From assembly GCA_000149265.1 (NCBI GenBank), contig CH003278.1, forward strand, positions 663,154 through 727,153: 64,000 bases of DNA, read 5' to 3'. Below, one piece after another: positions 1-10,868 of this stretch (position 1 is the stretch's first letter; every line of letters starts with the position of its first letter). Position numbers and translations under genes: made by a program. This stretch comes from Ciona savignyi (lineage: Eukaryota; Chordata; Ascidiacea; Phlebobranchia; Cionidae). Under the pieces are notes generated by a model, which was not told the origin of the DNA, searched no databases, and saw nothing but the letters and a program-made list of their open reading frames with translations.

Positions 1-218
1 AAAAGAACCCATAATTTTGCCTTTTACTTAGTGACTAAATACTAACTAAATTTTAGTCAAACATAAGTGTTTTGTCAGTCATCTGTTGATGTAGGTTTTT
101 GTGGTTAAGGACTAATATTGTAAACACATGTGTGGTATTACAATAATGCGTAACGTTTACTTTAAAAAGATAGTACTTTTGAAATTGTAGGTGCCACTGC
201 TGAACACAATTCACTCAC

Positions 219-571
219 CTGAAAATGCCATTTCATCAGGAATGTTGTATCTTGATTTAAAATAATCTCGAACTACTTGTTTTGGATCAGCTATGGCCAC
301 CACTTTCAGCTGTGTAGAAAGTTAAAATAGACACAAATGGACATCATGACAGCAATAAGAGGTCAACTGAGCATTTTAAACGAGACTTTCACATCACAGG
401 TTTTAATTTAAAATTAATATTCACCAAATGGGGAAAATCCCTGGCATATACTGAGTAGCACTTCCCCCTTTGTCCACCTCCAATCACAATGCATTTCAAT
501 GGAACATTTTTCGCTAACTTGGGATCATAAAAATCATCTATATTTGTCGCATTAGAGGAGAAAGTTGCCAT
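219..571 (-). CDS. Gfo/Idh/MocA-type oxidoreductase, first two exons (runs off left edge)
   Basis: Exon 1 is 571-425 and exon 2 is 309-219; both splice sites are consensus (donors gtgaat and gtgagt, acceptor ctacacag) and the junction is phase 0. The protein starts MATFSSNATNIDDFYDP, then shows a Rossmann dinucleotide-binding turn, CIVIGGGQRGKCYSVYA, around residues 28-44. Exon 2 continues with the second strand, LKVVAIADPKQ. A GxGxRG turn followed by an 'AIADP' strand is characteristic of NAD(P)-dependent sugar-dehydrogenase-like enzymes of the Gfo/Idh/MocA family. The substrate cannot be told, because the catalytic domain lies outside the window. A ctttttag acceptor-like site about 31 nt before the ATG may mark a 5' UTR exon or an SL trans-splice site. 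Confidence 0.75.
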
Positions 572-2300
572 TTTTTCCTCTTAACTTGATCTTCGGATTT
601 ACCTAAAAAGTTTACACATCACTTTACTTTTTACATGTTTCACCTATGATAATAAGTGCTTACAGTGGTTGAGCTCACGCACAAAGTTCGTAAACCATAA
701 AAACTGCCAATGGTCGCTGATGCTAGTTAAATATTAGCTGCTAGAAATAAACTAGAAATCTTGTTCTTAATTTTGCAGTTGCAGTTCTGTATCTGAATAG
801 CAAGTTAAGTTAATGTTGTGTTTCTGATGTTTTAAAGAATTATGAGATCAGAAGTTATTATAGTTACCAGCCTACACAAACCAGTAGACTAGCTTACATA
901 CTGTAATGTTTACAAAGTTAAAAAAAAAGTTTAAACAAGGAAATGAGGGGAAGTACAAAATGAGGAAAACTGATCAATTAAGTATAGACAACAGCGTTGG
1001 GGTTATATTATAGAGTTGGGTCTAGTTGTGCGGTTAAGATAGTGTTCACAGTTCACTAATTTTAGAAAGCATTTGGCCCCCTTTGCCTCCTCCCTCTTTA
1101 GTGTTGCTCAAACTTATCAAAACAAACAAAGCACAAAGATTCCTCTTTGGAGTATTGTATTATTTGGGAGTTTCCCTTCGCAAATGCGACAAAACATTTG
1201 ACATAGAAATCTTAGTTTTCGGCAATCGACGTGGTTCGTTATGAGTTGATTTCTTTTTATATCTTTGAACTCTGAGGTAAAAATTGCTTATGCAAAAACT
1301 TATTTAATTGCTAAATCCTATAATGTTTTAGCGTTTTCCCTAAGTCTTATCCTACATATTACGTCAAAGCTGTGCATGGTTATTATTTTAATTACATGCA
1401 ACGCAAAACGCCGCTATTGAAACTTTTGCACAACAACTTTAAAGTAATTGAAAAACTATATTCAATAATTTGCTTTGAGAATTTAGCACCAACTACAACA
1501 TACGGTCAATCCATGATAAACGCTTCCCGCAATGCTAGAAAATGTGCACAGCGAAAGTTGGTGGAGGCAATTAAATTATCGTGATGCGACGAGTGAAAAA
1601 CCACGTGGGAAATATTTCGCAGGTCGCAACTTATTCGGCTATACAAACACCAGAATCATTTAATTTGCTTATCATTATTTTGATTCAGTGTTTCATTATT
1701 TCTCCGGTAAACTAGAGTGCCCAAAGAGTTTTTATTTTATAAGTCATATGTCATTTGCGGCTTGTCGCTAAAAATAATGACTTAAATTAAATATTTTTAC
1801 GTTTGTCAGATTGAGTTTTGCCCCTGCGTTTTTTATTGAAGAAACAAGTAGAAACAAATTTGTTTTAAAAATGGGGCTTTATGAATATCCAATTAATAAA
1901 TGGCTATGTAGATGTCATTTATCTGACGTTGCATGAAACTCGGGATTTAATCGGTTAAACAAAAACTAAAGCAAAATATCAATCGTAGAAAATACACTAC
2001 AATAAATTCAGTATAAACACATTGATCGGCACGAGGTAATCTAAAGTTTTGCTGTTGAATTCGTTACGCTAACAACTAACCCTTTTTTAACATGTTGTAA
2101 TGCCTTATATAACCCTTTTTCATATCTGATGTTACTCCGATACATGTACAACTCGAAACGAAATAAATTGAATTCTTTTATTTTGCTGCCGTAAATCAAA
2201 ACAAAGATCCTAGCATCATGCCGACCTGGTGAAAATGGAAATGGATGTTTAGGTAACATATAGTTCAGGTAAATAACTAAATTTACTTTGTTGGTTACCG
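572..2300. other. Intergenic AT-rich sequence, no gene recognised
   Basis: No signal peptide, domain motif or convincing splice pattern was seen on either strand. A 70-residue plus-strand open frame at 1372-1584 has no recognisable features and is probably chance. Confidence 0.5.
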
Positions 2301-2308
2301 TTAAGTAG

Positions 2309-2680
2309 TTACTCTTCGTCATCATCTAGCTGATCGGCTTCCAATTCTGAAATTAATCTCAGTTAGCCCCCTTGTACATACGAAAGATGGTAGGCCCTAA
2401 TAAAGCGTTGATATAAATGTTACCTGGAATTTGTTGTTGTTGTTTATTTTCGTAATATGTTCCCCAGCTACTGCGTCTGCGTCTGATACTAATTCTGCGA
2501 CGACGACGACGACTCCCAGCAGCGTCAGTTTCTTCAATGACCAAAAGCACAAGTGCGAGAAGGAGAACAAAGAGAGCTTTATTCATCTGCAAAATTCATT
2601 AAAGTCAGTAAAACAGCTTAGGTTTAGAAAAATATTTAAAAACTTACCTTTGCAGTAGTCTTTTAATAAAGATAACCTTG
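2309..2680 (-). CDS. Secreted arginine-rich peptide precursor (66 aa, three exons)
   Basis: The likely 5' UTR exon ends at 2648 (donor gtaagt). Coding exon 2 is 2586-2424, its ATG lying directly after the acceptor ttttgcag. Exon 3 is 2346-2309, ending in TAA. Intron 2 is 77 nt with a ctaac branch-point-like motif and acceptor atttcag; intron 1 is 61 nt. The precursor has a clear signal peptide (MNKALFVLLLALVLLVIEE...), a basic core SRRRRRRISIRRRRSSW, a GTYYENKQQQQ spacer, and an acidic tail ELEADQLDDDEE. A basic core with an anionic pro-piece is the layout of several ascidian antimicrobial peptide precursors, but I recognise no specific family; other options are a nucleic-acid-binding or neuropeptide-like secreted protein. 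A TATAAAT box lies upstream. The gene structure is strong, the function is inference. Confidence 0.7.
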
Positions 2681-2697
2681 TTCAATTGAGTCCAGGA

Positions 2698-2704
2698 ATT
2701 TATA
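2698..2704 (-). promoter_or_regulatory. TATA box of the arginine-rich peptide gene
   Basis: On the minus strand this reads TATAAAT preceded by GGG. It sits roughly 50 nt upstream of the first donor at 2648, so transcription would start near 2670-2680 and give a short 5' UTR exon. A canonical TATA box suits a highly inducible, tissue-restricted gene (inference). Confidence 0.5.
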
Positions 2705-3685
2705 CCCAAAACAACTTTTTTGTTTCTGAAATAACAACCTCTCTTTCGGTTGACTCCTTTGCACGTTCTCTTTCATTAGGAACACGTTTATCCAAATGGA
2801 GCATATGTTTATGTGAAAACTGAACGCAAAATATCTAAAGTAATTTTCCATTGAAGTTTTTAGTGGTGATACATTCACACATTATCAGCGAACATGGTAT
2901 TACGAAAATTTATTTTAAAAAAGTTAAAACGATCGATTTTACCACGTTGTTTTGGGATTGTGATACATCGTCGACCAATCAACAACTTCAAGTCGGCGGT
3001 TGCTGGAACAACTCTACAATACCACTGTATTAAATAAACCACCCTGTACAGCAGGAGGCCTTGTATTTAAATCTACTCTGTAGTGGCTATATGATACATT
3101 GTGTACAATTGCTTGCGTAAATGATGTCAATAAATAATTTAATTAATATTCGAGTTATATCGACTCTCCATTGGCAGGTTTATCAATATTTTAAGTTTAC
3201 TTTGGTGACTATGAGTATATAGGATCAAGAACGTTTAAACTTTTAACGTTGCGTGGTGTAAATGTCAATGGTCACAATGGCAAAACTCAATCCGAAAATC
3301 CCATGTTATAGAATTATTTTTAAATTTTACAAATAACCTATAAAGGTTTAAATTCTTTGCGGCCTAATAGTTTACGGCGAAAATGGATTGGAACACTGAT
3401 TCAAGATGGCGATAAGCAAATTAAATTATGCTGGTGTGTGTTTAACCGACTGAGTTGATTGCAACGTGCGAAAGATTCCCTGTGTGCCTCTTAGCTCGTT
3501 GCATCATGATAATGTTATTGCTTCCTCTGAGTTTTCTTAGGCTCAGCACGTTCTCTAGCATAGCGGGAAAGGTTTTATCATGGATTAAGCGGATGTTTTT
3601 GTTGGTGCTAAAATCTCAACGGAAAATATTTTTATCAGTTATGTTCCGAGTTTTATAAGCGCATGGATAATTTATGATTGGTAAT
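2705..3685. other. Intergenic, no gene recognised
   Basis: AT-rich sequence upstream of the arginine-rich peptide gene. Only short open frames without recognisable features were seen. Confidence 0.4.
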
Positions 3686-3689
3686 GCTG

Positions 3690-4199
3690 ATGTATATTAC
3701 ATTATTGCGGATATCCCGGGGTAAAATGAGTAATTATAGGTACCATTTGGAAGGTATTCCTACAACGCACCGACATCTCCAAGAAGGAGATCGTCAAATC
3801 AGATTAAAGACTTCGAAAGAATTGGTAAATAACATGACCCACCTATGTAAATTACAGAAACTTATGTTCTAAACCTATGGGGAATTCCCCGACGCCATAA
3901 AAAACTAAATCGGGCTGTTTTGGGAATTTAGCTTCATTTCACTACAGCACTTAACAAGAAGCTTTACCTTAAAACATTGTGTTGAAATGTTCGTTAATCT
4001 ATAGCACGATTATTTTTTAACTACACATTAAAAACACATTTGGTTGGACAACTAAGGGACCCATGCGTTTATGCTTGCAGAAACAAACCTAATACTCGGT
4101 GTATAAAAAACAAATTGTGGTTAGGGAGCATGAATATAAGGCATAAAAAATGTGTTTTACAAATAGTGATGGTTAAAACGTGGTTGACACTCTCTAGTT
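3690..4199 (-). repeat. Inverted partial copy of the interspersed repeat found at 7787-8150
   Basis: Read on the minus strand this stretch begins with the terminal motif AACTAGAGAGTGTCAACCAC, continues through the same GTTTCTGCAAGCATAAACGC and GGGACCC segments, and ends in the first unit of the tandem repeat seen at 8001 onward. The related terminal motif recurs in every unit of the glycosyltransferase array. It is probably a non-autonomous DNA element; no transposase frame was seen. Confidence 0.6.
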
Positions 4200-5040
4200 A
4201 ATTCGTATTTTTTGCCCTAATACGCGTAGTAAAGCGCAGTGTAACTTATATTTATGATTTTTCTTTCAATATCTAGTTGAGCGTCTGGTAACGCCTCATT
4301 AGGTCGTGCCCGCTCCCGACTACATATGGTTTATTTCTCAAAAACTGGCTGGCGAGCGCACATCCACAATACGAAGAAACACACACCTGTCGACCTGTGA
4401 AAGCACCATCTTGCTATATAAAGTTGGGTCTGTATTTTATAACAATTGTCGTTAAAATTTAAGTTTAGCATTTTCCTACACCTCTTTCTAAGTTTTCCCA
4501 ATGAGAATAGCATAGCCTACTACACAAATTGTTGCATTGTAATTTGTACAAAACTTCTAGTTTTGTACTATCTTAAAATTAAGTGTCTTGTTTTGCGTAA
4601 ACATTGCTTAAGTAAAAAGTTATTTGGGTTGAACTAAGCTTTCAAAACTATTTCTGGACTTAATAATACTTTATTTACCTATCACGTGCAACTGTTAAAT
4701 GTTTAATAAAAATGACTAACATTACATAATAAAGCCATATTATTACAAAATAGGGTCTGTTGATTTGTTAGGTTTTTATAAATACATAAATAAAAGATAT
4801 TGTCATTTGTCCGTCACAACTGCCAATATGACCTGGGTTTCATTGATTGAGTAACTTGATGAGTACAGTATTCTGCCTTTCCTGTTTAAAATGTTTTTCT
4901 TCTTAATGCTGTCAAAAATCATTATTGTATTACTACGACACATGACAACAAAGGAGCGGTAACCTGTGCTGTGGTTATCAGTACAAAGTCTTTGTTTACC
5001 ACAGGAGACGTATACAGGAGAACTTTTTGAAGGAGAAGTT
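4200..5040. other. Intergenic, no gene recognised
   Basis: AT-rich, with no domain motif on either strand. It lies between the repeat copy and the 3' end of the first LU-domain gene. Confidence 0.4.
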
Positions 5041-5046
5041 TTTATT
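5041..5046 (-). terminator. AATAAA polyadenylation signal of LU-domain gene B
   Basis: AATAAA on the minus strand about 370 nt after the stop codon at 5416. It is the first canonical hexamer seen downstream of the gene, so the interval 5415 to about 5020 is read as its 3' UTR. Confidence 0.45.
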
Positions 5047-5415
5047 GGAAAGCAATGGAATTAATGAACGAATATTTACAGCAAGTCAAAATCTTCCGTA
5101 ATGCATATTTCGTAGTTTGGGTGGAGGTGTGGAAATAGGTAACGCGCAAAATACTGCTGTTCCTCTTGATGAATATGCGTTTGAACGTGGATATATTGTT
5201 GCTTCTAGGGATCTTTTCAAAGAGAGCCACCGTCTCCGGAAATAAACGGTTATTGCTCGCAGTGGTTGTGGAGATACGACTTCCGTCATGCATATATTTG
5301 ATAAACTTGTTAAATGTACATATCTAACAGGTAAAGTGAACTTTGTTTTCGAAATAAGTCGTGAGCAATAAAATGAGTCGCAAGCAAGTGCCTCGAATGG
5401 GATTTTTTATGCGAG

Positions 5416-8400
5416 TTACAAAAGAATAGCTTGAAGTATAACCACCAATGCAATGAGTCTAAAGTGGCCGTTGTTAAAAGTGGCTCCACCAGTGTTGGCT
5501 TTGATTTCCGCCACTGAAAATCGGTTACAGCTGTATCCAGAGCAACAAGCGGCATTGCAGTCTCTGTGGTAAATAAGAGTTCCTTTTTTGTGTGTTAGAA
5601 CAATAACACATCATTCGTGTTGCAGAATTTTAAAAATGTTACTTTTATTTTGAAATTTTATCTGACATAAGGGGAAGCTTAATATTCGATGATTGCCAAA
5701 CGTTTACCGCCACACGAATTTCGGAATAAAATGTTTTAAAAATTCCGAGTTGAATTGTCCCTTATATGTCTTGTCCGAAGTTAAACATATATGCTTAAGT
5801 ATTTTTTGCTGGGTACAGATGTTTATTGGGCGTGGAAACAAGCTTTAATTTTAAATTGTGAAACATTGTAATATTTCCTGAGGCAGAATTTTGAGTGCAA
5901 TCTCTTATTTTAAGGTTAGTTAATTGCATTGGACAGTTAAAAAGAATAATTAGTTAAACGCATTTTAATTAATATTTTTAAAAAACCTAAAAAAAATAAC
6001 TGTAGAAATGATTCAAAAGTTAAACTTACACAATATCAAAAGTAACTCCTCCAAATTGGTGTGCTAAGGTGGGTTTGGCGCTAATAAGCAACGGAGCTAA
6101 TACGTCACATTTGAGGTCATTGCACAAGGTGTTGCTTATGCACATTCCCACTGTCACGTTTGCTGGAATATAGTGACCACTTTTAAACTCTGCCTTAAGA
6201 GACCAGAAAGGAACTTACATTATGTCATCATACACAAATATGTACATATTGTATATATCAATATATATGCATACGTCGTATATTATTGTGCAGTCTAGTT
6301 TTTCCATTCATGTATATGCCTCAAGAGCTATAACTTGTAATAAAACCAGATTTCTGACGATCGAGCGTACAGACACAATATTAAAACAAATATCCGACGT
6401 CTTCCGGTGCATTCACATATGTGTGTGGTATTTTTGAGCATAAATCTTTTTAAAATAAAGTGGTACAAATGACAATATTTCTACAGGTATAAAAAAATGG
6501 GTCTATTCAATCTAACAAAAGCCTACCTGCAACAAGATTACTACCCTTTATTTTGGCGTAAGCCTTAATACACATTGATTGAGACCCTGCACATATCGAT
6601 ACGTTCCATATATGTTGGTGCAGGACGGTCGATGATATGGTGTTACCGACCAAGCAAACCGTGTCGTTCTCAGTGATTGGCATTGCGATCGAAACTTCAG
6701 CTGCTAGTTTCTTGGTTCTTATCGAAATGGCGGTAGTTTTATCACCATTGTCCCTGGTTGTAGTCGTTGCAACTGATGGTGGCAAGAGAAGTGTCGAACC
6801 GCTCTTCCTTATTTTTCCAATATCGTTCACGTTACAGTCGTTCGTGGTGCAACAAATCACAGAACAATTTCTGCAGAACAATTTCTGCATGTATTGCTTA
6901 AACAGAACACAGAAAAAACGGAACTATATTGCCGATTAACACACATATTGACATTTTGTAAATGAACTAAATAGTGTCAAAAACCATTTTTAGTAAACTG
7001 CATCTTGACAGTTAACCATATATTTCTGTAAGCAAAAATGTTCGATCATCTAGTTATCTAATCGCACCTGGTATATTGCATGGTATATTTCGTTTGTTTC
7101 TACGTGCAGAAAGTTATGGTTGTCCAAGTTACCAACCCAAATTACTTGGCGTAAGTATACGACGAAACTTTAGGAACATTCTAATTCCATTCCACAGTTG
7201 ACGGAAAATAACTGAGGGGTTTAAACGTTTGTTAACTTTTATGTATCATGGAATATCTGGGGTCGTTTCGCTTTACCAGACTGGAAGAATCTTGAAACCC
7301 TAGTGTTGATCCTGTATCACATTTTTATCAGGTTCTATAGTTATACGCGGTTATACCTTTCTGACCAATCTACTTACATAAGCGTGCTCGACGTTTCGTG
7401 CGGGTCAGAAAGTTCAAAATTAGTTTGTCTTTGTTCACATAGCTCCTGTGTGCAGTTAGATGCCACAGCACATGCAACTTGTATCTCTTGTACTGTATTA
7501 TGCGATGATTTAAGCGAATTTAGCTATATGGATGATTTTCTACAGAGTACAGGGGGCCTATATACAGGTGTGAGATATAGTCGGCTGTGTCGCTGGGAAA
7601 CACAATAACCGGATGTTTCTTTAAACCAGTGAACTTGCGTATATAAAAAAAACTATTAGGAAGTTCTATTGTGAACACCATATTGGTTAAATCTCTCAGC
7701 CCAACCTCAGGTAAATGAAACAAATTGAATCGGAATTTCATGTAACAGTACTCATAGGCCTAATAAGTAAGAGTGTTTGTAACAAAAACTAGAGAGTGTC
7801 AACCACGTGTTTAACCACCACCATTGTAAAACACATTTTGTATGCCATATATTCATGCTACAGGGTCCCTAACCACAATTTGTATTTTATACACTGAGTA
7901 TGTAGTTTGTTTCTGCAAGCATAAACGCATGGGTCCCAGAGTTATCAAACCAAACTTCTTTTAAATTAAATCTTTTTAAGCGCGGTAATGAAATAAAGGA
8001 AATTCCCCCAGGTTTAGTAGATGAGTTTCTGTTTTTACATATGTTGGCCATGTTATGTAACAATTCTTAAAGTTTTAATGTGATTTGTCGACTCCTTGTT
8101 GGAGATGTCAGTACGATATGGCATGCCTGTTACAATCATAATTCAGGAACATATCTTCGTTTTTAGGAAAATTACTCTAAGCAAATGTTTTCTTTCTTTT
8201 AATTGGCCTAAAGTGTCTAATGGTCTAACATTTAACCAAATCTGATCAAAATTAGAGCAGCCGTTCAAGCGCTATGCTCAAAAAATCTAAATTTTTAGAA
8301 AAAAATGTTTTGGTTTTTAACGTCTCAGGGGAATTTCTCTAGATTCATTACCCAAAATTTTGGTTTCTGCTTATCTAGACCATGTTCTGTTACAAATGTC

Positions 8401-9763
8401 AAATTTTTATTGCGATTTTATTACTCCTTTTGCTAGATTTCGGGGCAACATGGCATGCTTGTCACAATCATAATTAGAGAACAAAATCCGATTTTTAGGG
8501 TATTTCCCTTGGTAATTTTTTTATTTTTTTTAATTGTTAAATCTGTGACTAATGCACTTACATTCCACCAAATCTGATGCAAATTGTATCGGTCGTTCAA
8601 GCGCTATGCCCAAAAAAGGCAATATTTTTAGAAAAAAAATACCGTTTTGGTTTTAACGTCCCAGGGGAATTCCCCTAGATTTATCACCCAAAATTTTAAT
8701 TTCTGCATATCTAGACCATGTTGTCCAACAAATCACCGAGTTTCATTGCGATTCCATTAACTCTTCTGGTAGATGTCGGGGCGACATAGCATGCTTGTCA
8801 CAATCATAATTAGAGAACAAATTCCGATTTTTAGAGTATTTCCCTAGGTAATTTTTTTATTTCTTTTAAGTGTTAAATCAGTGACTAGTGCACTAACATT
8901 CCACCAAATTTGATTTAAATTGGAGCAGCCGTTCAAGCGCTATGGCCTAAAAAGCTAATTTTTTAGAAAAAAATGACCGTTTTGGTTGTTAACGTCCAAG
9001 GAGAATTTCCCTAAATTTACTACCCAAAATTTTGGTTTCTGCATATCTAGGCCATGCTGTCTAAAAAATCACCAAGTTTTATTGCGATTCCATTATTCCT
9101 TCTGGTAGTGTCGGGGCGCCATAGCATGCCTGTCACAATTATCATTTAACAGCAAAAGTTTAATTTTTAGGGTATTTCCCTAGGTATTTTTTTTATTTCT
9201 TTTAAGTGTTAAATTAGTGACTAGTGCACTAACATTCCACCAAATTTGATTTAAATTGGAGCAGCCGTTCAAGCGCTATGCCACAAAAAGCGCAATTTTT
9301 CATAAAAAATACCGTTTTGGTCTTTTAACCTCCCAGGGGAATTCCCCTTAATTTATCACCCAAAATTTTGGTTTCTGCATATCAAGACCATGTTTTCTAA
9401 CAAATGTCAAAGTTTCATTGCAATCCCATTTTTCCTTCTGGTAGATGTCGGGGCGCCATGCCATGCCTGTCAAGCGTTTGACGAAAAAAAAAAAGAAAAA
9501 AAAAAGAAAAAAAAAACGGACAAAAACAATATGTGTCCCATTTTTCCAAATGGGACCCATAATAACTTACCTCGCCAGTGCCACATTTTGCTATGTGTTT
9601 CAACCCTTAAACAGGCAGTTGCTGCTAAGGGACACTTGGTTAAACTAAAACTGTTTTGCGATGTCAGTGGTGGATAAGTAACTTCAAAACCAACTCGACA
9701 AGTCAATGCTTTAATCCCAATTGATGACGAAATTAGAACGAGAAGAGCAGCAAGTATGTTCAT
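5416..9763 (-). CDS. Two-LU-domain (Ly6/uPAR) GPI-anchored surface protein, gene B (310 aa)
   Basis: Five exons: 9763-9571, 7492-7378, 6870-6527, 6162-6030, 5563-5416; they sum to 933 nt with consistent phases (1, 2, 1, 2). Exon 1 encodes a signal peptide (MNILAALLVLISSS...) and LTCRVGFE...KCP...CLRVE. Exon 2 carries the middle cysteines (CAVASNCTQELC). Exon 3 ends LU domain 1 with NCSVICCTTNDCN, adds a serine/threonine linker, and begins domain 2. Exon 4 (VGMCISNTLCNDLKC) and exon 5 (DCNAACCSGYSCN) finish domain 2. The short C-terminus ends in a hydrophobic stretch (LIALVVILQAILL) directly before the stop, typical of a GPI signal. Each domain has the ten cysteines and the CCxxxxCN end of the LU fold. 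Role unknown; family members act as surface receptors, adhesion or complement-regulating proteins. Confidence 0.75.
6871..6890 (-). repeat. 14-bp direct duplication spanning the exon 3 acceptor of LU gene B
   Basis: On the minus strand AAATTGTTCTGCAG is followed at once by AAATTGTTCTGTG, giving two CAG acceptors 14 nt apart (exon starts 6884 or 6870). The upstream one would shift the frame into a stop within a few codons; the 6870 start keeps the LU domain. Confidence 0.6.
7787..8000 (+). repeat. Terminal part of an interspersed repeat leading into the 336-bp tandem array
   Basis: Begins with AACTAGAGAGTGTCAACCAC and matches the 3690-4199 copy in inverse orientation. Related motifs occur twice per unit in the glycosyltransferase array (for example at 35251 and, inverted, at 36185-36205). 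It lies in intron 1 of LU gene B. Confidence 0.55.
8001..9472 (+). repeat. 336-bp tandem repeat, about 4.4 copies
   Basis: Unit starts are near 8001, 8332, 8668, 9004 and 9340, marked by AATTCCCCTAGATTTATCAC and then CCCAAAATTTTGGTTTCTGC. Further marks in each unit are GTCGGGGCG near position 120, TCACAATCATAATTAGAGA, and GCCGTTCAAGCGCTATG near position 270. Units diverge moderately, the first most, and the last is cut at about 133 bp. The array fills much of intron 1 of LU gene B and stops about 100 bp from its exon 1. No conserved open frame crosses the units. Confidence 0.85.
9483..9517 (+). repeat. Poly-A tract with regular G interruptions
   Basis: Three runs of about ten A separated by single G. 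It lies in intron 1 of LU gene B, close to the exon 1 donor at 9570; on the transcribed strand it is a long pyrimidine run. Confidence 0.8.
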
Positions 9764-9779
9764 TTAAATAATTGACTTT

Positions 9780-10860
9780 ACAAAATTACAGAATATTAGA
9801 ATAAGGTTTCTGAAAAAAATAGATAGTTTTTTTTATATTTTTTGTTGAATGTAGGCCTACGTAGACCTTGAATTAAGTTCTTAAAAATATGTTTTTGTCC
9901 TGAAATTGTAGACCTAGAGTAAAACTAAAATATAAAATAAAATAACAGTTGAATTAAAATTTATTGATTGATAAAATAAAGGGTAAAAAGATCATTCTAT
10001 ACACGGGTATGAAACAACTACAATCGTTAGCCAATAATTAACATATTATTTGGTTCTCATAGTGAAAAAAAGATATAATAATTTCACATTATGTCAATCT
10101 CTTTTAATGTAATTGAATGTCCTTGTAAGTTTCTTGCACATGAGTTAGAAAAGCAAATATAAAGATAAAGATTAAGCTGACAGGTTTCCAAAAAATTCCA
10201 GGCACTTGTCTGGTAATATGACTTATTGCCCTATTCCCAAGAGACTAAAATGTATATATATTATGCAATATTCGTTATAACCATATTACTACTTATAGTA
10301 ACAACTTTGTCAAAATTTCATAAAATGATCAGTGAGAAAGTGGAGAAAATATTCAATTGGGCCTTAAAGTAAAGGTTGTTGTAGTCAACTAAGCTTTGGT
10401 TGGCAGCAAACAAGACAGGAAGTTTTAGTGGTTGTTTTTCATAGTGTTAGTTTTTATTAAGGTAATACATGACATGCAATATACAGTACAACAAAAATGA
10501 TTTAAAAACTTAAGTTAATTTTAAATCAATGTTTGGCAGTTTCCTGACTTCTGCGTAAATCACTACGAATTTAAGCAGAATAATATGTAATTAAGGGCTT
10601 TCGAATAAAGAACATTAGGCAAAAATAACATTTATTTAAAAATATTTTTAAATAGAGCCCATTCGCTGTTTAATCATATCTTAAAATATCATTTTTGTAT
10701 TGTGATATGACACCTTCTTAAGATGCTGTAAGTGTTAAAATTAAGCATTCAGAAATGTTGAAGTCTGTTGTACTGAAATTGTAATGTTAAAATTTAAGAA
10801 AATTAATATACCCATTTGAGAAAAAATTGAAAAAAAACATAAACATCAAATTGGCAAAAG
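9780..10860. other. Intergenic between LU genes A and B
   Basis: AT-rich, no coding motif. It contains AATAAA on the minus strand at 10636-10631, about 230 nt past the stop of gene A and its likely polyadenylation signal, and a second at 10458-10453. Confidence 0.45.
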
Positions 10861-10868
10861 GGAATGTT

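Noticed and set aside
1372..1584. 70-residue plus-strand open frame
   Set aside because: No signal peptide, domain motif or paralog; length is compatible with chance, and no splice or promoter context was seen.
7303..7608. 101-residue cysteine-containing plus-strand frame
   Set aside because: It is the antisense shadow of LU gene B exon 2 (7492-7378), which has the correct cysteine pattern, splice sites and phase on the minus strand.
9390..9677. Lysine-rich plus-strand frames around the poly-A tract
   Set aside because: Produced by the A-run opposite exon 1 and intron 1 of LU gene B; no other support.
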